A DNA stretch of 64,000 nucleotides from Klebsormidium nitens (taxonomy: Eukaryota; Streptophyta; Klebsormidiophyceae; Klebsormidiales; Klebsormidiaceae), in contig DF237238.1 of the NCBI GenBank assembly GCA_000708835.1, positions 47,570 to 111,569 of the forward strand, written 5' to 3'. Of this stretch, positions 34,809 to 45,500 are shown in pieces. The notes under the pieces were generated by a model, which was not told the DNA's origin, searched no databases, and worked only from the letters and a program-made list of their open reading frames with translations. A program made the position numbers and the translations under genes. How positions within the stretch are numbered: position 1 is the stretch's first letter; the number at the start of each line of letters is the position of its first letter.

Positions 34809-37800
34809 TCACAAGTCCTTTACACTATTCTTGAATCGGAGACATGGGCCAAGCTTGTCCTTTCCAAACAGATTCTGCAGTGCATCCATGTCCAAAGCTT
34901 TGGCCGTCTCCTCATCGATGTAGTGCTTCCTAAGAGCTGTCAACATTGTCTCAATTACATCTTCGGGATACCGATCCGCCAAACCTTTCACCAGACCTTC
35001 AAGATTCGGCGATAATTTAAACGTGGTCGCCGGCTTGGCATTGGTTGCTTCGGGGGGCGTGTGCTCTTTGGCCCTATCCACATTCGATTTCGAGTCGGCC
35101 ACCCCTTCAACCTTCACGTCAATCTGAGCCTCCGTTTTCATGGCCTTTCTGAAGTACTTCTTGTGCTCGTTCGTAAACGCCTCCCCCTTTGCGCCGGCGG
35201 AGGCGTAGAACCAACGAGTTGCCTGGTTTCCTTCCGTGGGGGTATGGACCATGAGGGAGACCGAACAGCCTAAAACTCGTAGCTTGTCAACCTCCCTTGT
35301 TGCGGCCTTCAACACAACAGGAAGGGCCGGAATTTTTGCCTTCTTCGACTCGTTCTCTGCTTTCTTTCGAGCAGCATTGTGGCTGTGAATGTCGTAGTTA
35401 CAGCCTTGACAATGCGTCCTCCGGATGTGATTCTTGGTTTCGGTAGGGCAGCCGCCAGGGCGGGGGCAGGGGTTGACGGGAGCCTTCTTTTCAGGCTGCC
35501 CGCTCTTGCTTTCGGGAAACGCCTCCTCGTGTGCTCGCTTGCCTCGGGCTCCTGACGAATCTGCAAAGGAAAGGAGTGAGGAAGGTGCTTATGACCAGGG
35601 ACCAAAAATAGAGTAAGCGTCATGACGGTCTGCCGATGTTCCTCAATTTCACCCAAGTTCTTTCGCGTAATCTTTCAAGGAGATTGATCAATGTCGAGTC
35701 TTAAATATACGAGACGCGCTGAGCGGACTTGCTTTAGCTCTCATATGATAGATGCAAAGAGTTATCTCCGTTCCAAGAGCTCATCACACTGAACCTCCTG
35801 TTGTAGTTTGTTTCACGCGCACAGAGGGACTCACGAAGCACGTAAGTTCTGACCCTTGAGATTTGAGATACATGCGGGCTAGACGGTTCGATGTTGAGTG
35901 ATGTCTGACCTCTGTTCAGTCGATAACACCCTATGTCAAGTGCTGGCTATGCACAACAGTAACACGCGAACGTCAATGAAAACGAAGACAAGCGCAGGGA
36001 CGTGGAACGCAAACACGGAATAGTATTACGAGTCACAGACAAGACTACCAGGGCAGACCTTGGTCCCAATTGAAAGACGAACCCAGTTTTGACCATGCAT
36101 TTGTGTACGTATCAAAGTGGTCATTTGGTAAAAGCACTGAACGGCTCTATTGCGCTCCGAACCAAGATTTGCAGAGCCATCTCCGAGCGATAGCAACCGC
36201 AGATCGAAGGTGAGGGTGGGAGAGGATGCGTTGCTGAGAGCAACGCCGACGAGGGGTTTAAAAATTGAGCCCACTTACCATGTTTGCTGGGTGTGGCTTG
36301 AGAGCGCGTGTTTCGGCTCGGGCTGTTCACGAAGTCATCGGAGGCAGCTTTACGGTTGCTGCCTGGGGCTTTTCTAACAGAGCGTGGAGTCGAATGCAGT
36401 GCCGGATGCTCCGCGCGTGTTGCCTTACCGATAGGAGGCCCTTCTTCTGCTGCACAAAAGTAGGGACGCGATTATGGCCACGAAATGAAATCATTTCATG
36501 GAAGACGACATGTCAATTAATAACAATCAGGAGTCAAGTCCTTCCGTTTGTGAAAGATTTGCGTGCGAGGATGCTTCTTAAAGTTAGACATTTAGTGTCT
36601 TCCTTGCGGGACATGCCGTGGGCATTTACGGGCCACAGGATAGTTGGAGGCATCGCACAGCAGGTGCATCGTCACACGATACCTAGCAACAGACAATCAC
36701 TTAGCCCATAATTGCTGCCAAAAAGCTGGCCGACTTTGATCTTGGCGACCAACCTGAGCCCGTTTGCTTTTCGGTGCTCTTTCAATCTCAAATACGAGAA
36801 CCGTTGACTCAAGGCGTATGGGACGCAGCTTGTTGACGGCGCTCAACACTGGAATACATGATGCATCTTAAGCAGAACGACCGACAACTTTACAGAGTGA
36901 CATATTCAAAACCAAGCTCGCCGTCTGATGTGCAGCATCAGCAAGCGCATTGCTAAAGAAAGCGCCTTTTTTGGAAACCACTCAAACGAAAAGCTGGCGA
37001 ACGAAGGGGAGTCCAAAGAGGAAAGCAGAGTCAAAGCAGAGTCAGCCACCACGAGCATGGGTTCAACTCTGGAAAAGCAACCGTGGCAAACGACATGTCA
37101 TACACCAGCCGAGGTTGGGGGTCAGCAGAAAGGGTAGCCTTCTTTACGTCATAAGCTTGAGCACGAAGCCATATTCTAATGTTCGACATTCAACGTGCTG
37201 AACGGACATATCCTCGGCAGCAGGATAGAACCAGTTCAAAGAGTCGCGGTCATGTTTTGCCTAGTGCTGATGACTCACTTAGCTAGTAGGTCTTACATGA
37301 GATCAACAAGGCAACTTGACAAGCCTTCTGCTCGAAGAAGCTAACAACACGCGTAGACAAATCAAATCAGGAAAAGAGGTCATTACAATGCAAGCCTACC
37401 TGCTTCAGGACACATGCCAACATTGTCTGCCGGGCTTTTGACCCAAAGTAGATGAAGGTAAATACAGAGAATCAAAGAAACGGCCAAACACGTTTCGAAA
37501 AGAGAAATCGCTACAACTTTCAAAGTCCACGCCAACCTGACTCACCAGTCTCGATCGGCGAAGCCTGAGTCTCTGATCGGGCTCTATGGACGGGGGTTTC
37601 GGGGAGGTCAGCTGCATGGTCTGGCACATGGCGCCCGGCGGGGGTCCCAATTGGCGACTGCGCAGGCGGTTGGGTACCTGAAAAACAAAGAGCTGCCTCC
37701 GATCAAGACTGTCCTGAGGCTTATTTGAATTCAAGCAGGGCCCATGATTTTCGAAGAGAGAAGTGGACGTAAGGAAGAAAATGGAATATCAATCAAAGCC

Positions 37801-40335
37801 AGGCCCTGCTCAAGAGAACCAGATTGAACTAGGCTCGAGATTTGCGAAGGTTGGAAAGCATACAAAAGCACTGCCCGGCGCTTAGTCTTAGGCAAAGGAA
37901 GAATCAGTCCCGAGCACTCATGTAGGCTCTTTGATGTCCAAGCAGTTTCGGTCGGTCCTTGCATCACCAGATTTTGGAGATTCTGCATGCGCTAGGCAGT
38001 CGCAAGTCCCACCTCCAGAGCTGCTGGTCCCTCTCCTATTGCTGTGCGGCGACCGCCTCGTGGATGCACCCTCCGAAGCCACGAACTCAGATCTCGTACG
38101 ACCTGGCAGTAAAGGGTTCTAGAGAATTGGTACAAGAGGGAATGCACTTGAACTCTGACGTGCCTGAGGAATAGTGAGGTATGATATTCCACTTGCCGTC
38201 ACTGAGCACGCGCTGTGCTGACCAGCAATGAGCAATATCTGACGAAAGGAAAAAAACCCTTGAACGGAACAGGTGCACAATATCAGAGGAAAGGCAGATT
38301 CTATGCCGAGAGCTTTGGATTTTGGAGAAACGCTGCACTACGCTGTGCATCCACAATAAACTTCGCAACCGAAGGCAAAGCAATTGTCGAGGCAAGTACA
38401 TAGGCTTCTCTTTTTCCATATGGATAATGCATTTAAGGAGCTCTGGAATATGCCCCACTATGAAAGAGAAAGTTGCTCTGGATAGGATGCGGTGCCTCTC
38501 CAAAGCTTGAGCTTCAGTGGGCTCGAAACAATTGAATCACTAACAAAGACACGTAGACAATACAATCCTGATTGGCCGTCATGCAGGAACGGTGCACCCT
38601 TGGCAGACTTCCTCTGAAAGACCCCACCTTCTCAATGCAATATCTCTTCCTCTAGCTGGACCAGTTCATCAACACCTGCCACAAATAGCATATGCTGCAT
38701 AATGGCGAGCTTACTCCTCAATTGAGCCAACTACTTTCTGGTGTTCCAAAGACCTGATCTTAGGATAGCAAATTGAGCCAATATAACTACGCCCCACCTT
38801 TCGCGCCCTTGTCCTGTCCTGCGGCATTCGAGGGGTTCGAGTCACCTTCTTTGGATCCCTCAGTATCCACTGCACGTCCAAACCAGGTTGTTGAGTCAGA
38901 AGGCCTTTCAATGTTGATTCGAAGAAGAAGCTACTTGGGTGCACAACCCCAATCTTAACCCCAGAATTTGGCATCCTGGCCCAAACGAGAGGAGTTGAGC
39001 ACTCTTGCTTTGCGTGGAGGGAGTATGGATGCGCCAACAGGACCAGCATCAGCGAGTTCAATAACATCCAAGGAATACAAGACGTCCAGCCTCCTTGACC
39101 AGAATCGATCACACAACGTGGTGAATCCGTACACTTTCACCATTCACTACAGCCGGACCACTAGTCAAACAGGACCTGAATGCACATTCAAAAGTTCATT
39201 CAATGCAGACTTGTAAACAGCTGAACGCGCAAGATGCATATGACTTCGTTCGAAACCTCACCATCAACATTAGTCTTGGCTTTTGGGATCCTGGCGTGTT
39301 CTCCAGAACCCCATGCTTGTGCGAAAGGAGCCGGTCTCTCAGTTGACACCGAACGCTGGGCATGACCACTTGGGTGGAGATCGGGAGGATGATTGCTCTT
39401 TGTGGCATCGGGTGATCGATGTTCTGCAAATTGAGCGGGGACAGTCATCGTACCTCAACATAAAGCATCACGTACCAAATCCGCCAGATTCATCACCACT
39501 CGGTCAGCAATCCAAGAGGCAGGGGAATACGAGAGTGGTTGCAGACTGGGGCAAGCGAGTGGGCATTTGTCTGCTCAAATATACCGTAAAGCAGCACTCC
39601 TTTTGAAGATGACAATAAGGGTTTGCAGACTCAAAGCCAAGGCTTCTCTGATCTGGTCTTCCTCTGCAGAACAAGCGAAGAGCAAGTTCTACATTCTGTT
39701 GAATTTCTCAAGGCTCCGACTTCCACGAGGACAGTCAAAAGCAAGAGAGCAGACTGAAGATATGCTGCAAAGGCGCAGCGAGCGGAACAATGTGGAACTA
39801 TTCAGGAAACAATTGTTGCAAGAGAGCATGCCTTTTATGCAAGATTCACAGACTTGGAACCTGAACAAGGGAAGGAAAGCAGATGATTGTACACAGGTTG
39901 GGGCTGCTGTGGCAGACACGCACCTGATCTGGGCACTTCCCGCCGTTCTCGCTTCTGCAACTGCTCATTTAAGAAGGATTCAAAGTGTGCATTGTCAAGG
40001 TGGGCGAGCTTTTTCAAGACAGCTCCATGCTTTGCAGATCTGAAAAGTCTGTCCGACAACTCCGACCATGGGTCAAAGTTGTTAAGCGTGATCAGCTCAG
40101 CCCATGACGCAATCTCCTTCTCCTCAGCATACTGTAGAAGAGCTGTTCCAAACTCTGGGATAGACAGATTCTGCCCTTTTGTGGGTACGTTTCTGCGGAG
40201 AAGGTTTGGGTACTTATTGCTTTTGATCTTGAGCCCTTTCCAATGCTGCTTCAGAGCTGTCTCTGTATGCTGAGTTCCTCCAGGATCCATTCTGAAAGGC
40301 CTGCATGAGATGCTCTGGGCAGCAGACGTGCTCAA
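34809..40335 (-). CDS. Unrecognised partner gene of the KDZ element; possible zinc-binding protein
   Basis: I do not recognise this protein. Exons in coding order: 39924-40335, 39262-39423, 38798-38869, 37546-37677, 36279-36446, 34809-35560; they join in frame to about 565 residues. The first exon encodes a compact-looking helical domain (EKEIASWAELITLNNFDPW, LKKLAHLDNAHFESFLNEQL). The middle exons encode Ser/Pro/Arg-rich disordered sequence. The last exon has a Cys/His cluster, CPRPGGC then HIRRTHCQGCNYDIHSH, a possible zinc site. After it comes a mixed alpha/beta-looking region (VLGCSVSLMVHTPTEG, RWFYASAGAKGEAF) and a charged C-terminus. All five introns are phase 1. It reads inward from the right inverted repeat, opposite the transposase, which suggests a role in transposition such as DNA binding or repression; that is inference. 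ATG at 40290 is an alternative start. Confidence 0.6.
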
Positions 40336-40527
40336 GAGTCAAGAACTTGAAGGACAATGTCAGGCCTCCTGTCCCCTAGCTGCTTGCTACCCCGTAAGCC
40401 CTAAAACGCGACCGAGTGCCAGATTGAAGAGCCTTGCAGTGAAGTTTCAAGTTCCAAGGCCCAGCCTGCGGAAAGGCTGAGGCAGGGCCAATGGCAAGGG
40501 TGCCAGCTGACAGTAACAGCGGGAGGG

Positions 40528-40696
40528 CGGCCGGCAATGGCGGCATATGGACATTTTATCATATGCCTATGACGGCCGTTACATACCGCTAAGACCGCCG
40601 ACTCATACTGAGTATGGACCAAACGTCATGACTTATGACCGACACCGCATATGGCAATATGAGGTTTTGTTCATAATATCGGTGAGACTGGGTTGC
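40528..40696 (-). repeat. Right 169-bp terminal inverted repeat of the KDZ element
   Basis: Exact reverse complement of 27735-27903. Similarity stops at CGGCCG on the inner side and at GGTTGC on the outer side. Confidence 0.9.
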
Positions 40697-41753
40697 CAAT
40701 GTACTGCAATCCACACGGTCGCGGCGCGCAATTCTTTGTGGGTCAAAACGGTCGCTTCGGGTCGTCCTGCACGGTCGATATTAAGCCCTGCACTGCCGAT
40801 CGGACGGCGCAGATACCTCGCTGTGGATATGTTGCTGAGCCCGGGGCCCGCCGGGCGGCAGCACACCGGGATGCACATATTCGCGCCGGCGGCAGCCAAA
40901 TTCCTTCATAGACTCTATTGAATTTCTCATACCAATATGGAACTTTTGTCATTGACTTATGGCTTCAATACCATTTCCGAGATTTGGGTAATAGGTATGA
41001 GAGATTCCTCATAAAATCTGTGAGGCCATGGGTTGCGATCATGGTCGTCGGAAACAGACGCGGACGCGTGTCCTGCCCGGCGCGGCCGGGACTTTGAGCG
41101 CGGCACATGCAGATCGGGCGAATGGCTGGCGGACAATTGGCAAGCGGCCAGGGCCAGCCGCCAGGCTCCTTGCACGGAGCGTCAGACATACCGTACAATT
41201 GTCTTCAGCGTCCGACACGGAGTTTTGATTTCGCTGGCTCCTAGGCCGACTAGTGCTCCGGTCAGTCGCCTGGAGGCTTGAACCGATCGGCTTCTCCCAC
41301 CCAAATACCCCAGAAAGACCCCGGTTCTGTCGACTTTTTGGCCGATGCCCCTCGGTTCAGGCGGCCGAGAGGCAAATCCGTCGGCTGACTGTGACCGTTG
41401 ACGGCTCGTCTCGAACACTGATTGTCGTCTCTCCACTGTGAATCAGAATCGTGATTGGCAGAGCCTGAGCCTGAGGTTCTCTCTTCGTTCTGTTTGCGCT
41501 CGACTCGGCCAGGCTAGCCCGGCTAGGCCCTAAATTGCCTAATAAAACGGGAATACGGTATAGGTATTATGTACCGTACCCCTGCCATGGCCCTGGGCTG
41601 CCGCGCCTCAGTATACGGTAGGTATCCTGACTGACTGAATCCTTGGACCTTCAATGGGCTCTGGCCTACAGTTTGGCACAGTACCTACCTTTAAACCTAC
41701 AATTGGCGTTCTTGGCGTACCGTACGTTTAGGGGTGGACCATCGTGTATCTTC
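40697..41753. other. Intergenic region with a degenerate palindrome and TACC/GGTA-rich tract
   Basis: No convincing coding frame. An imperfect inverted repeat is centred near 40965, with TTCTCATACC at about 40923 facing GGTATGAGAGATTCC at about 40994. Weaker pairing further out may mark an old foldback copy. From about 41555 to 41735 the sequence is rich in GTACC and TACGGTA words, like 11270-12665. Confidence 0.4.
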
Positions 41754-42203
41754 GAGCACCATTACATTATAGGCCGGTTCGGTTGGAAATGCTGACGTTG
41801 TCCAACGGAACCGGTCTTTACATGGCAAAGTTGCGGGCCCTCGCGGTTCGCGGCCCGATCGGCGGTCATTGCCCCCCAAAAGTTCGAACAATCTCCCAAA
41901 ATCGAGGAACCGCGAACAGCGTTGACCAAAGGACCTCGAGGCTCGGGTAGGTCCTTTGGTCAACGCTGTTTTGGTTCCTCGATTCCCGGAGCTTGTTGTG
42001 GTCTGATGTGGTCCGGCAGTGCAGACCGGAACACTTGCATGGCAAGACTCAGACGACGTCACTGTTCTCCGGTAAAACTTCTTTTCGCAAGAGGGGGGTC
42101 GGCACTGCTCCGGACCGAGCCAGCCCAGGCTTTGGAAGGCCCAACCGGCGCCGTTGGCTTGATGACGTTTTTCCAACCGAACCGGTCCAATGTAATGGTG
42201 CTC
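41754..42203. mobile_element. Palindromic foldback element 2
   Basis: Outer ends GAGCACCATTACATT and its reverse complement are followed inward by paired blocks (CCGGTTCGGTTGGAAA on both arms). The centre is a strong hairpin: GCGTTGACCAAAGGACCT and its reverse complement separated by about 10 bases near 41945. The arms are about 220 bp, more diverged in the middle. It has no coding capacity. It shares the GAGCAC terminus and overall shape with 27231-27732, though the arms themselves differ. I see no clear target duplication. Confidence 0.75.
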
Positions 42204-42582
42204 TTAGCCCCGTGAATCTGCTTGGCCGCCATTGGCATTGGGTCCTCTGTCCCCTCTCTGTCCTCGATCGGACTTCACCAGGCGATACGCCTCCCTACTT
42301 GAGGTCATTTCGAACTTGAGGCAGCTGTTCTGACGCTTCAGGGGGTGACGTTTTGGTCAAAACGGTATAGCTACAATTTGTGCGCGCTCTCACTGTAGGG
42401 GCACTGTAGGGGGCACATCGGCCCGCACACTTGAATGATGAACCTTGGAACCGCCAGTCCATCCGGATGATCCCGATGCCATTCCAGTGACGTCCTCCCG
42501 GCTTCCTGCTGCAAACAGTTCTGATATGCTTCTTTTCCAGCAGATGCTACGTTAGCTACATACGAAGCAGCTATCAACCACC
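42204..42582. promoter_or_regulatory. Upstream region of the receptor-like kinase
   Basis: Sequence between foldback element 2 and the kinase ATG, presumably its promoter and 5' UTR. The foldback therefore sits within 400 bp of the start codon. I find no defensible TATA box. Confidence 0.35.
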
Positions 42583-45500
42583 ATGGCTTCCATGCAGCTA
42601 CTTCAATTTGTGCTGTCTGCCGCGCTGCTTTTCTCCTCATCATGTGCACAGCAGCTGAACCCACCTGCCATTTTTTTGGCAAATGCCACAGTCCTTCCTG
42701 CTGCAGACAGCACTAATGCTTCTCTTCCGTCAAATGCTATTTTGACCATTTACAGAGCAGTGCGGTCTCAGAATCTAGGGCTTCTGGGTGCACTATTAAA
42801 TGTTAATATAAGTGGGTTGGCAAACTATCTGGCACTTGATGTTCAGTTGGTGCTTCGCAATACAACAGCCCCGATCACGTGAGTCTTCTACCGAATCGGC
42901 CCAGGGTCTTTTTTGTGCACATCCACTTGTTGAACTTGTTTAGGTGCAAATGAGAGCAAAGTTCAATCCAGCGGCACTTCTTGTCTCAGGAGCCACTGTA
43001 GAGTACACATGTATTGCCATATTGTTTGGTTTGCAAGTTGCATGTCACTTCATAGTGCCAGTTTCTTGCCAGATTGGCCAAGGACCAGCTTTGCTTTTTC
43101 TGGTGGCAGGTTGTCCAATGTCACCACTCTCCTTTCTTTCTTTGCCCTCCTTACACCGCCAGCGGGCTCCAATGTAACTGTGAACAATGTCTCGGAGCTC
43201 TACTTCTACTTCATTGACAGCACAAACGTACTGACTGTCTCGCAAGTAACAGCTGGACAGGTGAGATTCACCACACCTGCTGAAGGTTGCGGGAATGGTG
43301 GGTGGCCAAAGTTGAGGTCTTCAAGCTAGAAATAGCGGCCCGAGCTGAATAAAGCCTGTACCTTCTTGAAGTCCTGGCAAGTTGCCAGAGTGGGGAAAGA
43401 TTACTAGCTCACATTTCGAGACGCAAAGAAGTGTTCTGCGGGTTTGTGGGGAATCAACAGAGGAACAAAAGGTTGGCAACTGAAGGAAAAGGGGATCAAT
43501 GGCTCTGTATGTTTCCTTTGCGTATTTGCATTCAGAGCCATTATTGCTTCAGACGTACCTAGACGACGAGCCTGTACACCCCTGCACACCTCTACGAGGT
43601 CGACATTGGACAGGGCTCATGGCCCAAGATTTTTGTTAGAGGAGGTCAGAGGGGAGGTTTCGGATTGTACAATAATCTCTGATCTTTTTGTTGAGACTTG
43701 CAGGTTTGTACAATCTCATTTAGCTCTTTGTGGAAAGGGTGTGCAGGTCCTACTCCGAGAAGTGCGCAAAGTCGTTGGTTCCTTTAGATCTGCCAAATGC
43801 AGGGTTCTAAGACAACTCATTCTCATGTCCAATACCAGGTTCTGTTTCAAGCTTCACGGGCAACACGCCTCAGATTCTCAAATTCAGATTTAAATGCAGA
43901 TACTGGGGAAAGGCATGTTGAGAGCAGCCAAGGTTATTGTGTGGACTGGGATAATTCTGTGTTCAGTGGGTCTGGTCAGAGTCGCTCCCTTTTAAACCAA
44001 GTTTGTCCGTCACTTGCCAGATTGACGACAAGGTCTTAGAAAGGTGCCTTTCTGACCATACTCTCTGTTATGCAGCTTGGCAACGTCTTCCTCACCAGCT
44101 TCTGGCAACTGCTCAACAGCACCACCTCTCCCAACGGTACCTGGACTGTCGCCTATGTCAGCATCACTCCCGCTCCGAGCGGTCCCTTCATCCCTCAAAC
44201 CACCCCAGTCTTCGCGGCCACCCCTAATGTCACCATTTGGAGCACCATCGGTAGTGGCATGGCCACTTTCGTGAATACCAGCATCCCTGCAAATGTCACT
44301 ATTGAAGCGAATGTCATTGTTGCCTCAATTGGTCTCCAAGCAGCCCTCAGCGATGGCAATCTGAGCCCTGCAAATGTGGCCAACCAGTACTTCGCCCCCT
44401 TCTTCCGAGTGGTGCTGCCAACCCTCCCAAGCCCTACATTGTGAGGAAGAACTGTTGCATCACCCCATCTGCAACTCAAAAAGTTCTGCTTGATTTGTGA
44501 AGTTCCAGAAATGTTGTGGTTATAAGAAGCAACACTCTGAGGCAAGCGAGAGTTCTCAGCACGCTGAAATATTGCATCTTGTGATGGTCATGCTGCTTTT
44601 CCAGGTCTTGACAGAAGTCTTGGTTTTAAAAACTTTTGCAAAGGCAATGATGAAGAGGGGGCTTTTTCTCCGTCTCTGTCAATTAGATGGTGAAAGAGAA
44701 GCCATGATTTCGGTGTTCTGGTCTCAAAGTTCAATGGTTTTTGCATACTGCTGTGTCGCAAAGGCGGTTTTGATGACTTGTCCAGTGCACATCGACTTGT
44801 GTTTTCTGTGGCAGGCTCAATCTGACAGACCCCATCATAATTACTTTCTTCGACTTGCTGCGCGGCCGCAACGCAACCGGCAATGCTTCTCCGCAGACCG
44901 TCGTCTCGTACAAGCAGTTGAACATCCAGTCGGCTATCTTGACAACCCTGGTGCCTGCTCTCCCTTCGGTAAGGGCGCAGACTGCAGGCAAACGTTGGAC
45001 AAACAATCAGAGTTCAAGACGCGACTGCAGACTTTCCTTGTTAGTTCTTTCCTTTATGTGTTTGTATGTCTACAATAATGCTTTCATGACTTGCTCTGAA
45101 GGGGCCCTGGAGGTGCCCATTGTCTGCCACACGTCTGCTCTCAAGGTGGCCTCTATTGAAGTTGGTCCTGATGTCGTTCCTCCGCATACACTTTCTACAG
45201 AGAGACAATAACCCGGCTCGCTTGATAAGCAGTGTACGACGGCAAACATTTGAGATCCAGAGTTACTTTCATCTTACAGGACTGCAATCCAGAGTGCGGC
45301 AATATAAAGTGTGTCTTTCTGCTCCTTTTCACAATCACGGTGACGCTGTGCACAATATCAGAGGAAGGATTGGTGGAGCTAATTCCAAAGGCCCGTTTTG
45401 CGAAGTAGAGGCCACTGACATGTGCGTCATGTCCTGCGCAGATTGGTGACGTATATGTCATACAGCTATGGCAGGTGCTCAATGCCTTTTCCAACAATAC

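Larger units (their letters stand above)
27735..40696. mobile_element. Putative two-gene KDZ (Kyakuja-Dileera-Zisupton) DNA transposon
   Basis: A 12,962-bp unit bounded by 169-bp inverted repeats that are identical base for base (27735-27903 and 40528-40696). The KDZ transposase gene starts 312 bp inside the left repeat and reads inward (+). A second gene starts 193 bp inside the right repeat and reads inward (-). The genes converge on an 889-bp AT-rich centre. The geometry suggests one mobile unit. I find no matching target-site duplication: the flanks are GTGCTCCC and CAATGTAC. Alternatively, two independent copies of a 169-bp repeat may happen to flank the genes. Identical ends imply recent insertion or gene conversion. 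Confidence 0.65.
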
